A DNA stretch of 64,000 bases. Source: an uncultured Eubacteriales bacterium (GTDB taxonomy: Bacteria > Bacillota > Clostridia > Christensenellales > CALVMC01). Made by a program: the position numbers and the translations under genes. The stretch lies in assembly GCA_949296455.1 (NCBI GenBank), contig CASFOZ010000006.1, positions 17,861-81,860 on the forward strand, read 5' to 3'. Of the stretch, positions 8,634 to 18,051 are shown piece after piece. The notes beneath the pieces are model-generated. The model was not told the DNA's origin. It did no database searches and worked only from the letters and a program-made list of their open reading frames with translations. Numbering within the stretch: the stretch's first letter is position 1; every line of letters starts with the position of its first letter.

Positions 8634-10241
8634 TTAAAATATACCGGTAATCTTATCTCCGTTTATAGTCATATTGCAAGCTGCGGGTACTTTCGGAAGA
8701 CCGGGCATAAGCATAATGGAGCCGCACTCGGCAACTATAAAACCTGCCCCGCTTCTTAAATTAATATCCCGAACCTTAATTTTAAATCCGGACGGAGCGC
8801 CGAGTTTTTTTGCGTCGTCCGAAAAACTGTACTGCGTTTTTGCAATACATACGGGAAGAGCGTCTTTACCCATTTTATTTATTTCTTTTATTTTTTCCTT
8901 TGCTTCGGCGGAATATTCAACTCCCGAAGCGCCGTAAATGTTTACTGCTATTTTTTCTATTTTTTCCTCTATTTTATCGTTGATATTATAAATACATTTG
9001 AGTTTAGAAGGCTGCTGAACGGCTACAAGTGTTTCGGCTGCAAGTTCCAGAGCGCCTGCGCCGCCCTTGCCCCAACCTTCGGTTACTGCAAAGCCTGCGC
9101 CTTGTTTTTTGCATTCTTTTCTGACGGCTTCTATTTCTTCTTCCGTATCGGTATTGAATTTATTTAAAGCGACTACAACAGGAAGATTGAATTTCCCTTT
9201 AATGTTATCGATATGTCTTGTTAAGTTTGCCATACCTTTTTCCAGACATTCCATACTCTCTCCGCCGCCGTTGAATTTAAGAGAACGGACGGTTGCGACA
9301 AGTACTACTGCGTCAGGTTCGATACCTGCAATTCTGCATTTTATATCGAGAAATTTCTCTGCGCCCAAATCGGCTCCGAATCCTGCTTCCGTAACCGTAA
9401 AATCCGCAAGAGACAAAGCCTGTTTAGTGGCTATTACAGAATTACAGCCGTGTGCGATATTTGCAAAAGGTCCGCCGTGAACGATTGCCGGGTTACCTTC
9501 GAGGGTTTGAACGAGATTGGGTTTTATTGCGTCTTTCAGAAGTATCGCCATAGCTTCTTCGGCTTTCAAATCTTTGGCAAAAACCGGTTTTTCGTCTTTT
9601 GTATAACCTACAAGAATATTACCTAATCTTTTCTTTAAATCGTCTCCGTCTTCCGCAAGACACAAAATCGCCATAATTTCGGAAGCTGCGGTTATATCGA
9701 AACCGCTTTTTCTTTTTCCGAGAGAAATCTCTCTTAGCGCTCTTTCGTTGACGTCCATACAATAACGGTGCAGAATTCTGTTTTCGTCGATATTGAGTTC
9801 GTTTCCCTGATAAATATGATTGTTTATGAGCGCACAAAGAAGATTGTTTGCGGAAGTTATAGCGTGCAAATCGCCCGTAAAATGCAAATTTATATCAACC
9901 ATAGGCGCAATCTGAGCCCTGCCGCCGCCCGTTGCACCGCCTTTAAGCCCGAAGACGGGGCCTAAAGAAGGCTCTCTTAACGCAAGGCATACCTTTTTGC
10001 CTGTTTTTCTGAGAGCGTCGCAAAGACCGATTGAAACGGTTGTTTTCCCTTCTCCCATAGGGGTGGGATTTATTGCGGTAACAAGAATAAGTTTACCCTT
10101 TCTTTTGCCTACGGGTTTATTTATTTTTGCGATTTTGTCGCCGTAAAAAATCAAATCTTTCTTTTTAAGACCGAGTTTTTTTGCAACGGACTCTATTGAT
10201 TTTAGTTTTGTGCTTTCAGCAATTTCGATATCGGAACTCAT
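8634..10241 (-). CDS. fhs: Formate--tetrahydrofolate ligase
   Basis: Joins formate to tetrahydrofolate with ATP, feeding one-carbon units to purine synthesis or the methyl branch of the acetyl-CoA pathway. The nucleotide-binding PMGEGKTT is at 61-68, followed by the family stretches GPVFGLKGGATGGG and FTGDLHAI. The length is 535 against about 556 for typical enzymes, and there is no visible break. The preceding GNAT-like gene ends only 3 bases upstream, so the two are probably co-transcribed. No folate riboswitch was seen upstream. Confidence 0.95.
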   Translation of the reverse strand: MSSDIEIAESTKLKSIESVAKKLGLKKKDLIFYGDKIAKINKPVGKRKGKLILVTAINPTPMGEGKTTVSIGLCDALRKTGKKVCLALREPSLGPVFGLKGGATGGGRAQIAPMVDINLHFTGDLHAITSANNLLCALINNHIYQGNELNIDENRILHRYCMDVNERALREISLGKRKSGFDITAASEIMAILCLAEDGDDLKKRLGNILVGYTKDEKPVFAKDLKAEEAMAILLKDAIKPNLVQTLEGNPAIVHGGPFANIAHGCNSVIATKQALSLADFTVTEAGFGADLGAEKFLDIKCRIAGIEPDAVVLVATVRSLKFNGGGESMECLEKGMANLTRHIDNIKGKFNLPVVVALNKFNTDTEEEIEAVRKECKKQGAGFAVTEGWGKGGAGALELAAETLVAVQQPSKLKCIYNINDKIEEKIEKIAVNIYGASGVEYSAEAKEKIKEINKMGKDALPVCIAKTQYSFSDDAKKLGAPSGFKIKVRDINLRSGAGFIVAECGSIMLMPGLPKVPAACNMTINGDKITGIF

Positions 10242-10244
10242 AAA

Positions 10245-10613
10245 CTACTCCTTACATTTAGACGGAAAAACCAATTTATCGGGAAAGACCGACATAACCC
10301 CGCCTTTTTTTTTGAAACCGAATTTATAAAAATAATCGGAAACATAATCGACAACTATTTCCTTACCGTAATCTGCAAGTCTTGATATTAAAACTCTTGT
10401 AGTAAAATCTCCGTAACCTTTACTGCGGAATTCTTCGAGTATTCCTACCCCTTTTATATGTACCGTATCCGAATAATAAAATGCGGCGATACCGACGGGA
10501 GTTTTGTCGCATTCCACAACTGCAAAAACAGCATTTTCAGGTTTTTCGACTTTTAAAGAATCGAACATAGAATCGATAAGAGAATTATCTTCGGTAAGTT
10601 CAAGATTAATCAT
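10245..10613 (-). CDS. GNAT-like acetyltransferase
   Basis: A 122-residue protein with the acetyl-CoA-binding pattern of GNAT enzymes: VGIAAFYYSDTVHIKGVGILEEFRSKGYGDFTTR has the strand-then-RxxGxG/A shape (RSKGYG). It is shorter than most GNAT proteins. The stop lies 3 bases from the fhs start, suggesting an operon. Acceptor substrate unknown. Confidence 0.7.
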   Translation of the reverse strand: MINLELTEDNSLIDSMFDSLKVEKPENAVFAVVECDKTPVGIAAFYYSDTVHIKGVGILEEFRSKGYGDFTTRVLISRLADYGKEIVVDYVSDYFYKFGFKKKGGVMSVFPDKLVFPSKCKE

Positions 10614-10665
10614 AAATTTATTTTAAATAATAGATATAATTATGTCAATTTATTTTATTAAAACT

Positions 10666-10695
10666 TAATAAAAACCGCCTTTATAAGGCGGTTTT
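10666..10695 (-). terminator. Intrinsic terminator after the cytidylate-kinase-like gene
   Basis: AAAACCGCC/GGCGGTTTT stem with a 7-base loop. The T-run is on the minus strand, downstream of the gene ending at 10739. Confidence 0.9.
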
Positions 10696-10738
10696 CAAAT
10701 CAATAAATCACATATTGTAATATGAGCATATTTTCATA

Positions 10739-11353
10739 TTACTTGCTTTCGAGAACATTTACATACTCTATAATAAAATCTCCGACCTTTTCGATACCGA
10801 GTTTAGAGGTATTAATACAGATATCGTAATTTATGGGATTTCCCCATTCCTGCTCAGTATAAGTGCTGTAATAGTGAGCTCTTTGCTTATCGATACGAAG
10901 AATTTGTTTTTCGGTATTTTTAAATTTCTGGTCGTATTTTTCTTCCACTCTTTTTTTACGGCTTTGAAGGTCGGCATATAAAAAGACATTCACGACGTTG
11001 GATTGTTTTTTAAGGACGAAATCAGAACATCTTCCGACGATAACGCAAGGTTCTTTTGCTTTTTCGAGAATAATATCCGATTGAGTTTTAAATAATTTGT
11101 CGTTTATCGCCATCTCTCCTATATAAGGCGAAAAATATCCCATGGAAGGATTGGCATAAACCATATTGCCGAACAACTTGCTGGCTTTCTCGTCGTAAGC
11201 TGCGTAAACCTCGGGAGAGACATTGTTTTCCTGTGCTGCAAGAGAAATCAGTTTATTATCATAGAAAGGAATTTTTAATTTTTCCGCAATGTAATAACCT
11301 ATAATTCTTCCGCCGGAACCGAATTGCCTGCTGATAGTGATTACATGTTTCAT
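10739..11353 (-). CDS. Cytidylate kinase-like family protein
   Basis: A 204-residue P-loop kinase-like protein. The start VITISRQFGSGGRIIG is the phosphate-binding loop of the cytidylate-kinase-like family. PFYDNKLI and VIVGRCSDFVL also match this family, which is distinct from true Cmk. Lys/Arg-rich helices from about 128 fit the lid. Substrate is uncertain. A well-formed promoter lies 40 bases upstream and a terminator follows, so it is monocistronic. Confidence 0.82.
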   Translation of the reverse strand: MKHVITISRQFGSGGRIIGYYIAEKLKIPFYDNKLISLAAQENNVSPEVYAAYDEKASKLFGNMVYANPSMGYFSPYIGEMAINDKLFKTQSDIILEKAKEPCVIVGRCSDFVLKKQSNVVNVFLYADLQSRKKRVEEKYDQKFKNTEKQILRIDKQRAHYYSTYTEQEWGNPINYDICINTSKLGIEKVGDFIIEYVNVLESK

Positions 11354-11392
11354 AGAAAAGCCCCCTTTAAATCCTTTAAGGATTATAGAAAT

Positions 11393-11421
11393 ATTTTATC
11401 AAAATCCTTTGCAAAAGTCAA
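11393..11421 (-). promoter_or_regulatory. Sigma-A-type promoter of the cytidylate-kinase-like gene
   Basis: On the minus strand TTGACT, a 17-base spacer and TAAAAT lie about 40 bases before the ATG at 11353. Confidence 0.6.
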
Positions 11422-11683
11422 TTAAACTTATTAACCGTCAACAGTTAAAAGCCGTTGACATTTAATGCAAAATCATTAATTTCGATATCCGATATTACAA
11501 TTAACAATTAACTGAAATTATACCCTTTTTTTCTGCGATTATAATCAAGTTAAATACGGCACTCAAACGCCGTCAATCAGAAAATTTTCAATATTCGGCC
11601 GCCATACGGCGATAATCCGTTACGATAAATTTCCGTTTTTTGGAAGAAAGTCCATAATCCGATAAATTATAAATTGAAAATAA
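11422..11683. other. AT-rich intergenic stretch, nothing recognised
   Basis: No open frame, RNA gene or clear terminator could be recognised here. There is a small GC-richer inverted patch around 11600 (CGGCCGCCATACGGCG) of unknown meaning. Confidence 0.5.
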
Positions 11684-12451
11684 CTACCCTTTTTTTCTTA
11701 TATAGGTAAATGCTTCTATATCCTTGATTGCACGGCTTTTAGAGTTACCGCTTTTATAATCTGCTTTATCTTTAATTTTTACGGAATCACTGTTCTTTTT
11801 CTTTTTTGAATAGGAAGTATTTTCGATTTTTTCCCTTCTGTATCCGCCGTAATCTTTCTTACTTGCAGAAAAATCATTACTTTTATTTTTAGCCTTTTTA
11901 TACTGTTCCGCTGTTTGTCCCGTTTTATGATTTTTATATTCATTGTTATTACGGTGCTTTTTTTGAACGGTACCGGAAATATTTAGAGAATTTTCGTTAC
12001 CGTTTTCACCGCTTTTTTTCTTATTGAAAGTATTTAAAGGTTTGTTGCTTTTTATATTCTGCGAAGTTCTTTTTTTCTCGGGATTTTTTTTAGAAGACAA
12101 TTCATTGTTATAACTTTGTCCTTCGCTTTTGAAGGCAGTTTTCGTTACTTTTCCTTTTCCTTTAAAGTTATTTTTACCGTAATTTAAGGAATGGTTTTCA
12201 GTTCCTTTATTTTTATTGTCAGATTTTTTTACGCTCTTTCTTCCGCTGTTTTTCATTTCTTCTGCGGATATTTTATTTTTTCCGTTTTCCGATTGCGATT
12301 CGTTTTTAAGATAAGAAGCGAAAAAATCGAGAGGGGTAAAATCGGTACCGTTTTCGAAATTATACCTTCTGAGAGCGGAATTTATCTCTTCTTTTTCTTT
12401 AAAGTTGCTTCTTTCTATTAAAGTCAGCGCTTTGATAAGTTTGTTTTCCAT
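11684..12451 (-). CDS. Lys/Asn/Ser-rich low-complexity protein
   Basis: Not recognised. The 255-residue protein has an ordered-looking N-terminus (about 1-50, LIKALTLIERSNFKEKEEIN... FTPLDFFASYL). A very basic, disordered tail rich in Lys, Asn, Ser and Gly follows, with no membrane segment or signal peptide. The net charge suggests binding to nucleic acid or another anion, but that is inference. It lies 29 bases downstream of an AEC permease on the same strand and has a frame-long ORF with a plausible start after ACAAGAGGT. Confidence 0.65.
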   Translation of the reverse strand: MENKLIKALTLIERSNFKEKEEINSALRRYNFENGTDFTPLDFFASYLKNESQSENGKNKISAEEMKNSGRKSVKKSDNKNKGTENHSLNYGKNNFKGKGKVTKTAFKSEGQSYNNELSSKKNPEKKRTSQNIKSNKPLNTFNKKKSGENGNENSLNISGTVQKKHRNNNEYKNHKTGQTAEQYKKAKNKSNDFSASKKDYGGYRREKIENTSYSKKKKNSDSVKIKDKADYKSGNSKSRAIKDIEAFTYIRKKG

Positions 12452-12480
12452 AAATGTTACCTCTTGTTTTTTGACAAAGG

Positions 12481-13437
12481 TTAAAATATTCCCAAATGTT
12501 TAAAAGTATAAACTGCTAAAAATACGCTTATAAGAGAAACGAGCGCCGAAAAAGCCACGATTTCGGCTGCAAGTTCGTAATCTGAGTTTTCGTTTTTTGC
12601 CATAACATAACTCGATACGGCAACGGGTGAAAAATAAGCTGCGGTCAGTACGGCAATTTCTATACCCGTAAAATTCATAGCCCTTGCAATAAGAAGAATA
12701 ATTACGGGAAGAATAATACCCCTTATGGCAACTGTTGAAAAAATTAAATTAAGGTCTTTATAAATGTGTTTGAAATTAAGTTCTGCACCCAAAAGCAAAA
12801 AGGCAAGAGGAGTAGCCATAGACGCTACTTCCTTAAGGGGTATAGCTTCGGGAATACGCAATCTGCAAAGGGAAACTATTATTCCTATTACGCTGCCTAT
12901 TATAATAGGATTTTTTATAACTTCCAAAAGACATCTTTTAAGGCTGTGTTCTCTTAAAGGATTATAATACGAAAGAATAAAAGAAGCGTAAACATTATAA
13001 AGCGGAACGAGAAAGGCTCCGACTATGGCGGCGACATTTCCGCCCTCCGCCCCGTAAATGGCCTGACAGATAGGAATACCGAACAGAATGAAATTGCTTC
13101 TGAACATTGCCTGGATAATTACTCCCCTTTTTTCAGGAGTTTTAAATATGAAATGGCATATCGGCCATGAACCGAAAAATATAAGCGAAGTAGTTATAAG
13201 GACAAATCCTACGAGTTTTCCGTCAAAGTCGGTAAGAAAATCGGAAGTTCCTAAATTGTAAATCATAAGAACGGGAAAAAGAAACTGAAAGGTGAAATTA
13301 TTCGCTCCTTTTAAAAATCCTTCCGATATTATACCGAATCTTTTAAGTAAAAATCCGGTTAAAATAAGAATGAATATAGGCAAAATTATTTCGCCGGAAA
13401 ACAGAAAAGCGTCCATAAAACAATAATAACACAACAT
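12481..13437 (-). CDS. AEC-family permease
   Basis: A 318-residue membrane protein of the auxin efflux carrier family, with about ten hydrophobic segments and the family pattern GILLKRFGIIS..FLKGANNFTFQFLFPVLMIYNL at the start and AAYFSPVAVSSYVMAKNE near the end. Bacterial members move malate, malonate or other small acids. Substrate is not predictable. A second AEC protein is encoded at 18570. The start could also be the Met at residue 8. Confidence 0.85.
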   Translation of the reverse strand: MLCYYCFMDAFLFSGEIILPIFILILTGFLLKRFGIISEGFLKGANNFTFQFLFPVLMIYNLGTSDFLTDFDGKLVGFVLITTSLIFFGSWPICHFIFKTPEKRGVIIQAMFRSNFILFGIPICQAIYGAEGGNVAAIVGAFLVPLYNVYASFILSYYNPLREHSLKRCLLEVIKNPIIIGSVIGIIVSLCRLRIPEAIPLKEVASMATPLAFLLLGAELNFKHIYKDLNLIFSTVAIRGIILPVIILLIARAMNFTGIEIAVLTAAYFSPVAVSSYVMAKNENSDYELAAEIVAFSALVSLISVFLAVYTFKHLGIF

Positions 13438-13528
13438 TATAAAAAAACAGAGTGTTTGAAATAAAGTTTTTTAAAAATAAAATAAAAAAAGGCTGAAAGT
13501 AAAAATTTTTAAACTTTTAAGTGCGGTA

Positions 13529-13555
13529 ACCTAAAATTTTTAAAAAGCATACATT
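13529..13555 (+). promoter_or_regulatory. Sigma-K-like promoter of dpaAB
   Basis: AC at 13529-13530, a 17-base spacer, then CATACATT at 13548-13555 matches the mother-cell sigma-K pattern (AC, 16-17 bases, CATAnnnT). It lies about 20 bases before the dpaA ATG. In Bacillus subtilis the equivalent operon is sigma-K dependent. Confidence 0.5.
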
Positions 13556-13573
13556 GTAATATCGAGGTGAAAT

Positions 13574-14332
13574 ATGGAAAATCTGACCTTCGTTACCGAC
13601 CTTACAGACCTTAGAATGACTTACCTTTACGACCAGCTGTGGGCTTTGGGATACAATACGAAAAAATATAAGAGAAAGGAACAATATCTGGGAAAGGTTT
13701 GTTATCTTTTTTCTCCTGCGAGAAAATTCACAAGAGAAGAGATAGAAGACCTTAACGGAAACAGTATTATGTTTTCAGGCAAGCACCCTTTCGGCGAAAT
13801 ACTTGCCGTAAAGCATATAGAATTTTTCGACCTTACGAAAGACGAGTTTTATAACTACAAAAATGCAGTTCTCACCGCAGAAGCGGTTCTAATGCTTGTT
13901 ATACAGAATACCGTTTCGTCGCTAAAAAAATTAAACATACTTATTACCGGCTACGGACGGGTGGCAAGTGCAGTTGCCGAACTTTTTTCAAAACTGAATC
14001 TCGATATTTCGATAGCCACAAACGATAAAAACGAAAGAGACAGAGCCCTTATCGTGACCGATAAGGTATATCCCCTGCTTCCGCCGCTTAACACTTACGA
14101 TTGCATAATAAACACTGTTCCCAAAGAAATATTTTCTAAGGACAGAATCGGCGAGATTAAGTCTTCCGCCCTTATACTCGATGTCGCAAGCGTGCAATGC
14201 GTTTCGGAAAAAGAGCAGCTCGGTATGAGTGCTAACTATATGCATCAGACGGGACTGCCGGGAAAATACTGTCCTAAATGCGCAGGTGCTATTCTTAAAA
14301 ACTCTATACTCACAACACTTAAAAAAATATAA
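13574..14332 (+). CDS. dpaA: Dipicolinate synthase subunit A
   Basis: With DpaB this makes dipicolinic acid, the calcium chelator of the spore core, from the lysine-pathway intermediate dihydrodipicolinate. The 252-residue protein has an N-terminal dipicolinate-synthase domain and a nucleotide-binding Rossmann fold, with ILITGYGRVASAVAEL around 122-137. It is some 45 residues shorter than SpoVFA of Bacillus. GAGGTG precedes the ATG. dpaB starts 16 bases after the stop. The lysine genes dapL and dapF at 41.5-43.5 kb belong to the pathway that supplies the precursor. Confidence 0.88.
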   Translation: MENLTFVTDLTDLRMTYLYDQLWALGYNTKKYKRKEQYLGKVCYLFSPARKFTREEIEDLNGNSIMFSGKHPFGEILAVKHIEFFDLTKDEFYNYKNAVLTAEAVLMLVIQNTVSSLKKLNILITGYGRVASAVAELFSKLNLDISIATNDKNERDRALIVTDKVYPLLPPLNTYDCIINTVPKEIFSKDRIGEIKSSALILDVASVQCVSEKEQLGMSANYMHQTGLPGKYCPKCAGAILKNSILTTLKKI

Positions 14333-14348
14333 AAACGAGATGATAAAT

Positions 14349-14933
14349 ATGGAAAAAATAAAAGTAGGATTTTGCATAACGGGTTCTTTTTGCACCTTTG
14401 AAAAGGTTTTGAAGGAAATGAAAAACCTTGTCGACAAAAATTACGATGTTACCGCCGTAGTCTCAGACAACGCTAAAAGTCTCGATACCCGTTTTTATAA
14501 AGCCAAAGATTTTTTGGAAGAACTTAAAAAAATTACAGGAAAGGAAGTTATTGACTCTATCGTAAAAGCCGAACCGATAGGTCCTAAAAATTATTTCGAT
14601 ATACTTGTGGTTGCTCCCGCAACGGGAAACACCATAGCAAAAATAAGCAGAGGAATAACCGACACAACCGTTACTATGGCGGTGAAATCCCATCTCAGAA
14701 ATTCAAGACCCGTCGTTATCGCAATTTCCACAAACGACGGACTAGGGGCTGCGGCGGAAAATTTCGGAAAAATTCTTACGAGAAAAAATCTTTACTTCGT
14801 TCCCTTCGGTCAGGACGATTTTATAAAAAAACCTTGTTCTCTCGTTGCCGATATGACAAAACTCGAAGATACCGTTCGCTGCGCTTTGAAAGGCGAGCAA
14901 ATTCAACCCCTTATTGTGCAACACAATACTTAG
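14349..14933 (+). CDS. dpaB: Dipicolinate synthase subunit B (flavoprotein-like)
   Basis: Second subunit of dipicolinate synthase, 194 residues, with the flavoprotein/decarboxylase fold: KVGFCITGSFCTF at the start, VVAPATGNTIAKISRGI(T)D in the middle and AISTNDGLGAAAENF after it, as in SpoVFB. I chose the ATG at 14349 because the upstream extension of the frame overlaps dpaA in another frame. MINMEK at 14340 is a possible alternative. It is co-transcribed with dpaA by spacing. Confidence 0.88.
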   Translation: MEKIKVGFCITGSFCTFEKVLKEMKNLVDKNYDVTAVVSDNAKSLDTRFYKAKDFLEELKKITGKEVIDSIVKAEPIGPKNYFDILVVAPATGNTIAKISRGITDTTVTMAVKSHLRNSRPVVIAISTNDGLGAAAENFGKILTRKNLYFVPFGQDDFIKKPCSLVADMTKLEDTVRCALKGEQIQPLIVQHNT

Positions 14934-15120
14934 TGCATACAACACTTAACGCACAGTGAAATATATAATTATTAAGAGATTATTAAATAAATAGCAATAG
15001 ATTTAAAGATATTCAGTTAAAGAAGAAATTTTCTGATTTGTCTTAACTTTAAATTAAAACGGAATTTACCTTAAAGTATATTGCAAAATGGAAATCGGTG
15101 TGCTAAACTATAATCGCAAT

Positions 15121-15194
15121 GCGGATATAGTTTAGTGGTAAAACTTCGGCTTCCCAAGCCGCCGTTGTGGGTTCGATTCCCATTATCCGCTCCA
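15121..15194 (+). tRNA. tRNA-Gly(CCC)
   Basis: Acceptor GCGGATA pairs with TATCCGC, the D arm is GTTT/AAAC, and the T arm is GTGGG-TTCGATT-CCCAT. The anticodon loop TTCCCAA gives anticodon CCC. CCA is encoded. One mismatch (T-C) sits at the top of the anticodon stem. A TATAAT box lies just upstream at 15110-15115. Confidence 0.93.
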
Positions 15195-15196
15195 AA

Positions 15197-15224
15197 AAAA
15201 CCTGCTTTACGCAGGTTTTCTTAA
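15197..15224 (+). terminator. Intrinsic terminator of tRNA-Gly
   Basis: AACCTGC/GCAGGTT stem with TTTAC loop followed by a T-run, immediately after the CCA end. Confidence 0.88.
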
Positions 15225-15477
15225 TTTATGAATCGTTAATCAACAATCTTATAATAAGGATAAATAACTATATTTTTAATATCGATATCGAAAAAACCTA
15301 TTTTATTTGTATTTACGATTTTTCGGTTAACGCTCTTGCGGTGCTCGACTTTCCGTAAGCATAGTCCTGTCTTGAAAATTTCCGTTATCGATTTGCGATA
15401 CAAATTTATTTTTAACAAGAAAAAAGATTTACTGTTTTTCCGTTACTTCTTTAGCGTTATCCATTCAAAACACACCG
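15225..15477. other. AT-rich stretch, nothing recognised
   Basis: No supported gene, repeat or RNA was seen between the tRNA-Gly terminator and the 3' end of the ABC transporter gene. Confidence 0.5.
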
Positions 15478-17964
15478 CTATTCCGTTCTGAGAGCGGTTA
15501 CGGGATTTTTCTTTGCTGCAATCTTTGACGGAATAAGTCCTGCGACCAAAGTTAGCACCATACTTATCGCAATCAGAATAAGAGCTGTTGCCCAATGCAA
15601 GTTCGCAAGATTGGAAATACCGAAACTGTTTGAAACGGCAATATTTATCGGAATGTTGATAAGCGCTGTTATAAAGATTCCCAAAACTCCCGCAAAAAGT
15701 CCTATAATAAGCGTTTCGGCTTTAAACACTCTCGAAACATCTTTTTTGCGTGCGCCTAAACTTCTTAAAACGCCTATTTCCTTTGTTCTTTCTATTACCG
15801 AAACATAAGTAATTATACCTATCATAATAGAGGATACAACAAGGGAAATTGCGCTGAATGCGACAAGAACGACCGATACCGTATCGACCATTTCATCCAT
15901 AACGGTGAAAATTATTCCCGACATATCGGTATAAATAATCTGTTCCTCTTCACTCTTTCCTTCGTTCCATTTATCGAGATAGGCAATTATCTCGTTTTTG
16001 CTGTCAAAGTCAGAAGGATATATTGAAACCGACGACGGAACGGATATAGCACCTAACTTTCTGAGTTGGGTTTGTAAAGCTTCTTCAAGTTCCTCTTCAT
16101 CGGTAATAGGCTTTTCAAACTCTCCTACTTTTAAGGTAAAAGTCTTACCGGTAGTTACGTCTATCGTTTTATTTTCTTCTTTAAGTTGCTCTTGAACTAT
16201 CTGAGACTTTCCGTTTTCTTCAAGCACATATTCCGTAAGAGCCGATGTATAAACGAGTCCCTGATTTAAAAATGAAGTGTCCGAACTTTCCTTGACTCTG
16301 ATAATACTTACAATCTTTAAAGGCACGCCTTTTTCGTAGGCGGAATTCAAGTCGTCGGTTACGGTAAAAATGCCGTTGTCATTCTGATAATAAACATCGT
16401 TTAAAAGAAGTCGGAACTCTTTGCCTAACAGACTTTCGAAAGAAACGCTTTCCTGCCCATCTTCGAATCCTATATTAAGGGCATTCAAAGCTTGTGTGGA
16501 AAGTCTGTTATACTTATCGACTACAAGACTTATTTCGTTATAGGAAGACGGAAATTTTTCGCCTGCAATTAAGTCGTAGTGGCTTTCTATAAACTCATCG
16601 TTATTAAGCATTTCCTGAAAGCCGGTGTCGGCGGTATTCATTACGGAAACAGTTCCGTTATGCTTTGTAGAAATATTCATACTAACGCCGTAAGAATAAT
16701 TTATCGCAAGAAGCAAGGAAGAGTCTATCTTATTTATATAATCAATATATTCCTGAGTTATAATGTTTTCTTTTATGAACTGATCCGACATGGGTTCATA
16801 AGGATAAATGCGGTCGGAATTGTCGGGATATGCTTCGAGTTCGACTTCGAGTCCGTTCTGCATAGCCATAATTTCGTCTAATTTATAAGCGCTTTTTGTA
16901 ATCTGAATAGGACTTTGGCTTAAAGATTCGGTTTGAATATTGTTTATATACTGACTGAGTCCGTTCGAAAGGGACAGAACGAGTGCGATGCCGATAATAC
17001 CTATACTGCCCGCAAATCCCGTCATAAAAGTCCTTCCTTTTTTAGTAAGAAGATTTTTTAAACTTAAAGCTATTGCGGTAAAAAACGACATTGAGGTTCT
17101 GCTTTCATTGTTTTTTCTTTTAAAAAGCCTTTTGAAATTCTTTTTCTTAACCGCACCATCGTCAATCTTTCCGTCGGCTATATCCGCTGAGTTATCGTTT
17201 TGACTTTTAACCGAGTTTTCAGCGGTCTGATTTGTTTGTTTTGATTTTGCTTTCTTTTTTTCGGAAGAAAGGGAATTTTTATTCGTGTCGATTCTGTTTT
17301 CGCTTGAAATTATTTCGCCGTCAAGAAGTCTTATTATTCTCGAACTGTATTTATCGGCAAGGGAATCGTTATGGGTTACCATAATTACGAGTCTTTCGTT
17401 TGAAACCTCTTTAAGAAGTTCCATTACCTGATTGCTCGTCTCACTGTCGAGTGCGCCGGTAGGCTCGTCGGCAAGGATAATATCGGGATTATTTACAAGA
17501 GCCCTTGCGATAGCTACTCTCTGCATTTGACCGCCCGAAAGCTGATTGGGCCTTTTATTAATCTGTTCGCTGAGTCCTACCCTGTCGAGAGCTTTTAATG
17601 AAGCTTCTCTTCTTTCTTTCGGTGAAAGACCGCAAAGAGTAAGAGCAAGTTCAACATTACCTAAAACCGTTAAATGGGGTATCAGATTGTAACTTTGAAA
17701 CACAAACCCGATAGAACGATTTCTGTAAGCGTCCCAGTCTTTGTCTTTATACTCTTTTGTGGAAGTTCCGTTTATAATAAGGTCGCCCTCCGTGTAAGAG
17801 TCTAAGCCGCCTATGATATTTAAAAGAGTTGTCTTTCCGCAGCCGGAAGGTCCTAAAATACTGACGAATTCGTTCTTTTCGAATTTAAGATTTATATTTT
17901 TAAGCGCTGTAACTGTTCCGCTGCCTGCTTTATAAACCTTTTTGATATTGACAAGTTCCAACAT
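15478..17964 (-). CDS. MacB-like ABC transporter, ATPase and permease fused
   Basis: An 828-residue fusion with an N-terminal ATPase: Walker A GPSGCGKTT at 38-46, signature LSGGQMQRVAIARAL, Walker B IILADEPTGALDS. A charged linker rich in Lys/Ser/Asn follows (about 230-310), then a transmembrane helix, a large extracellular domain, and three C-terminal helices of the FtsX/MacB type. Such proteins usually export peptides or lipids or signal cell-envelope stress. I start at 17964 because AAAGGGTGAT precedes it. The longer frame would include the promoter. It is divergent from a MarR gene that may regulate it. Confidence 0.88.
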   Translation of the reverse strand: MLELVNIKKVYKAGSGTVTALKNINLKFEKNEFVSILGPSGCGKTTLLNIIGGLDSYTEGDLIINGTSTKEYKDKDWDAYRNRSIGFVFQSYNLIPHLTVLGNVELALTLCGLSPKERREASLKALDRVGLSEQINKRPNQLSGGQMQRVAIARALVNNPDIILADEPTGALDSETSNQVMELLKEVSNERLVIMVTHNDSLADKYSSRIIRLLDGEIISSENRIDTNKNSLSSEKKKAKSKQTNQTAENSVKSQNDNSADIADGKIDDGAVKKKNFKRLFKRKNNESRTSMSFFTAIALSLKNLLTKKGRTFMTGFAGSIGIIGIALVLSLSNGLSQYINNIQTESLSQSPIQITKSAYKLDEIMAMQNGLEVELEAYPDNSDRIYPYEPMSDQFIKENIITQEYIDYINKIDSSLLLAINYSYGVSMNISTKHNGTVSVMNTADTGFQEMLNNDEFIESHYDLIAGEKFPSSYNEISLVVDKYNRLSTQALNALNIGFEDGQESVSFESLLGKEFRLLLNDVYYQNDNGIFTVTDDLNSAYEKGVPLKIVSIIRVKESSDTSFLNQGLVYTSALTEYVLEENGKSQIVQEQLKEENKTIDVTTGKTFTLKVGEFEKPITDEEELEEALQTQLRKLGAISVPSSVSIYPSDFDSKNEIIAYLDKWNEGKSEEEQIIYTDMSGIIFTVMDEMVDTVSVVLVAFSAISLVVSSIMIGIITYVSVIERTKEIGVLRSLGARKKDVSRVFKAETLIIGLFAGVLGIFITALINIPINIAVSNSFGISNLANLHWATALILIAISMVLTLVAGLIPSKIAAKKNPVTALRTE

Positions 17965-17981
17965 ATTATCACCCTTTAAAT

Positions 17982-18010
17982 ATTTTAACCTATTTAAAGT
18001 AATATGTAAA
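17982..18010 (-). promoter_or_regulatory. Promoter of the MacB-like transporter
   Basis: On the minus strand TTTACA, a 17-base spacer and TAAAAT. Confidence 0.6.
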
Positions 18011-18051
18011 CCGATTGTAAATAAATGTTTATAATTAATATTCATTTATAT

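Noticed and set aside
8567..10700. Tetrahydrofolate riboswitch upstream of fhs
   Set aside because: The gap before the GNAT-like gene is short and AT-rich, with only a terminator. No THF aptamer pattern seen.
14934..15120. Near-repeat CAACAC...GTGC words after dpaB as an operator
   Set aside because: The two copies are poorly matched and have no clear relation to a promoter.
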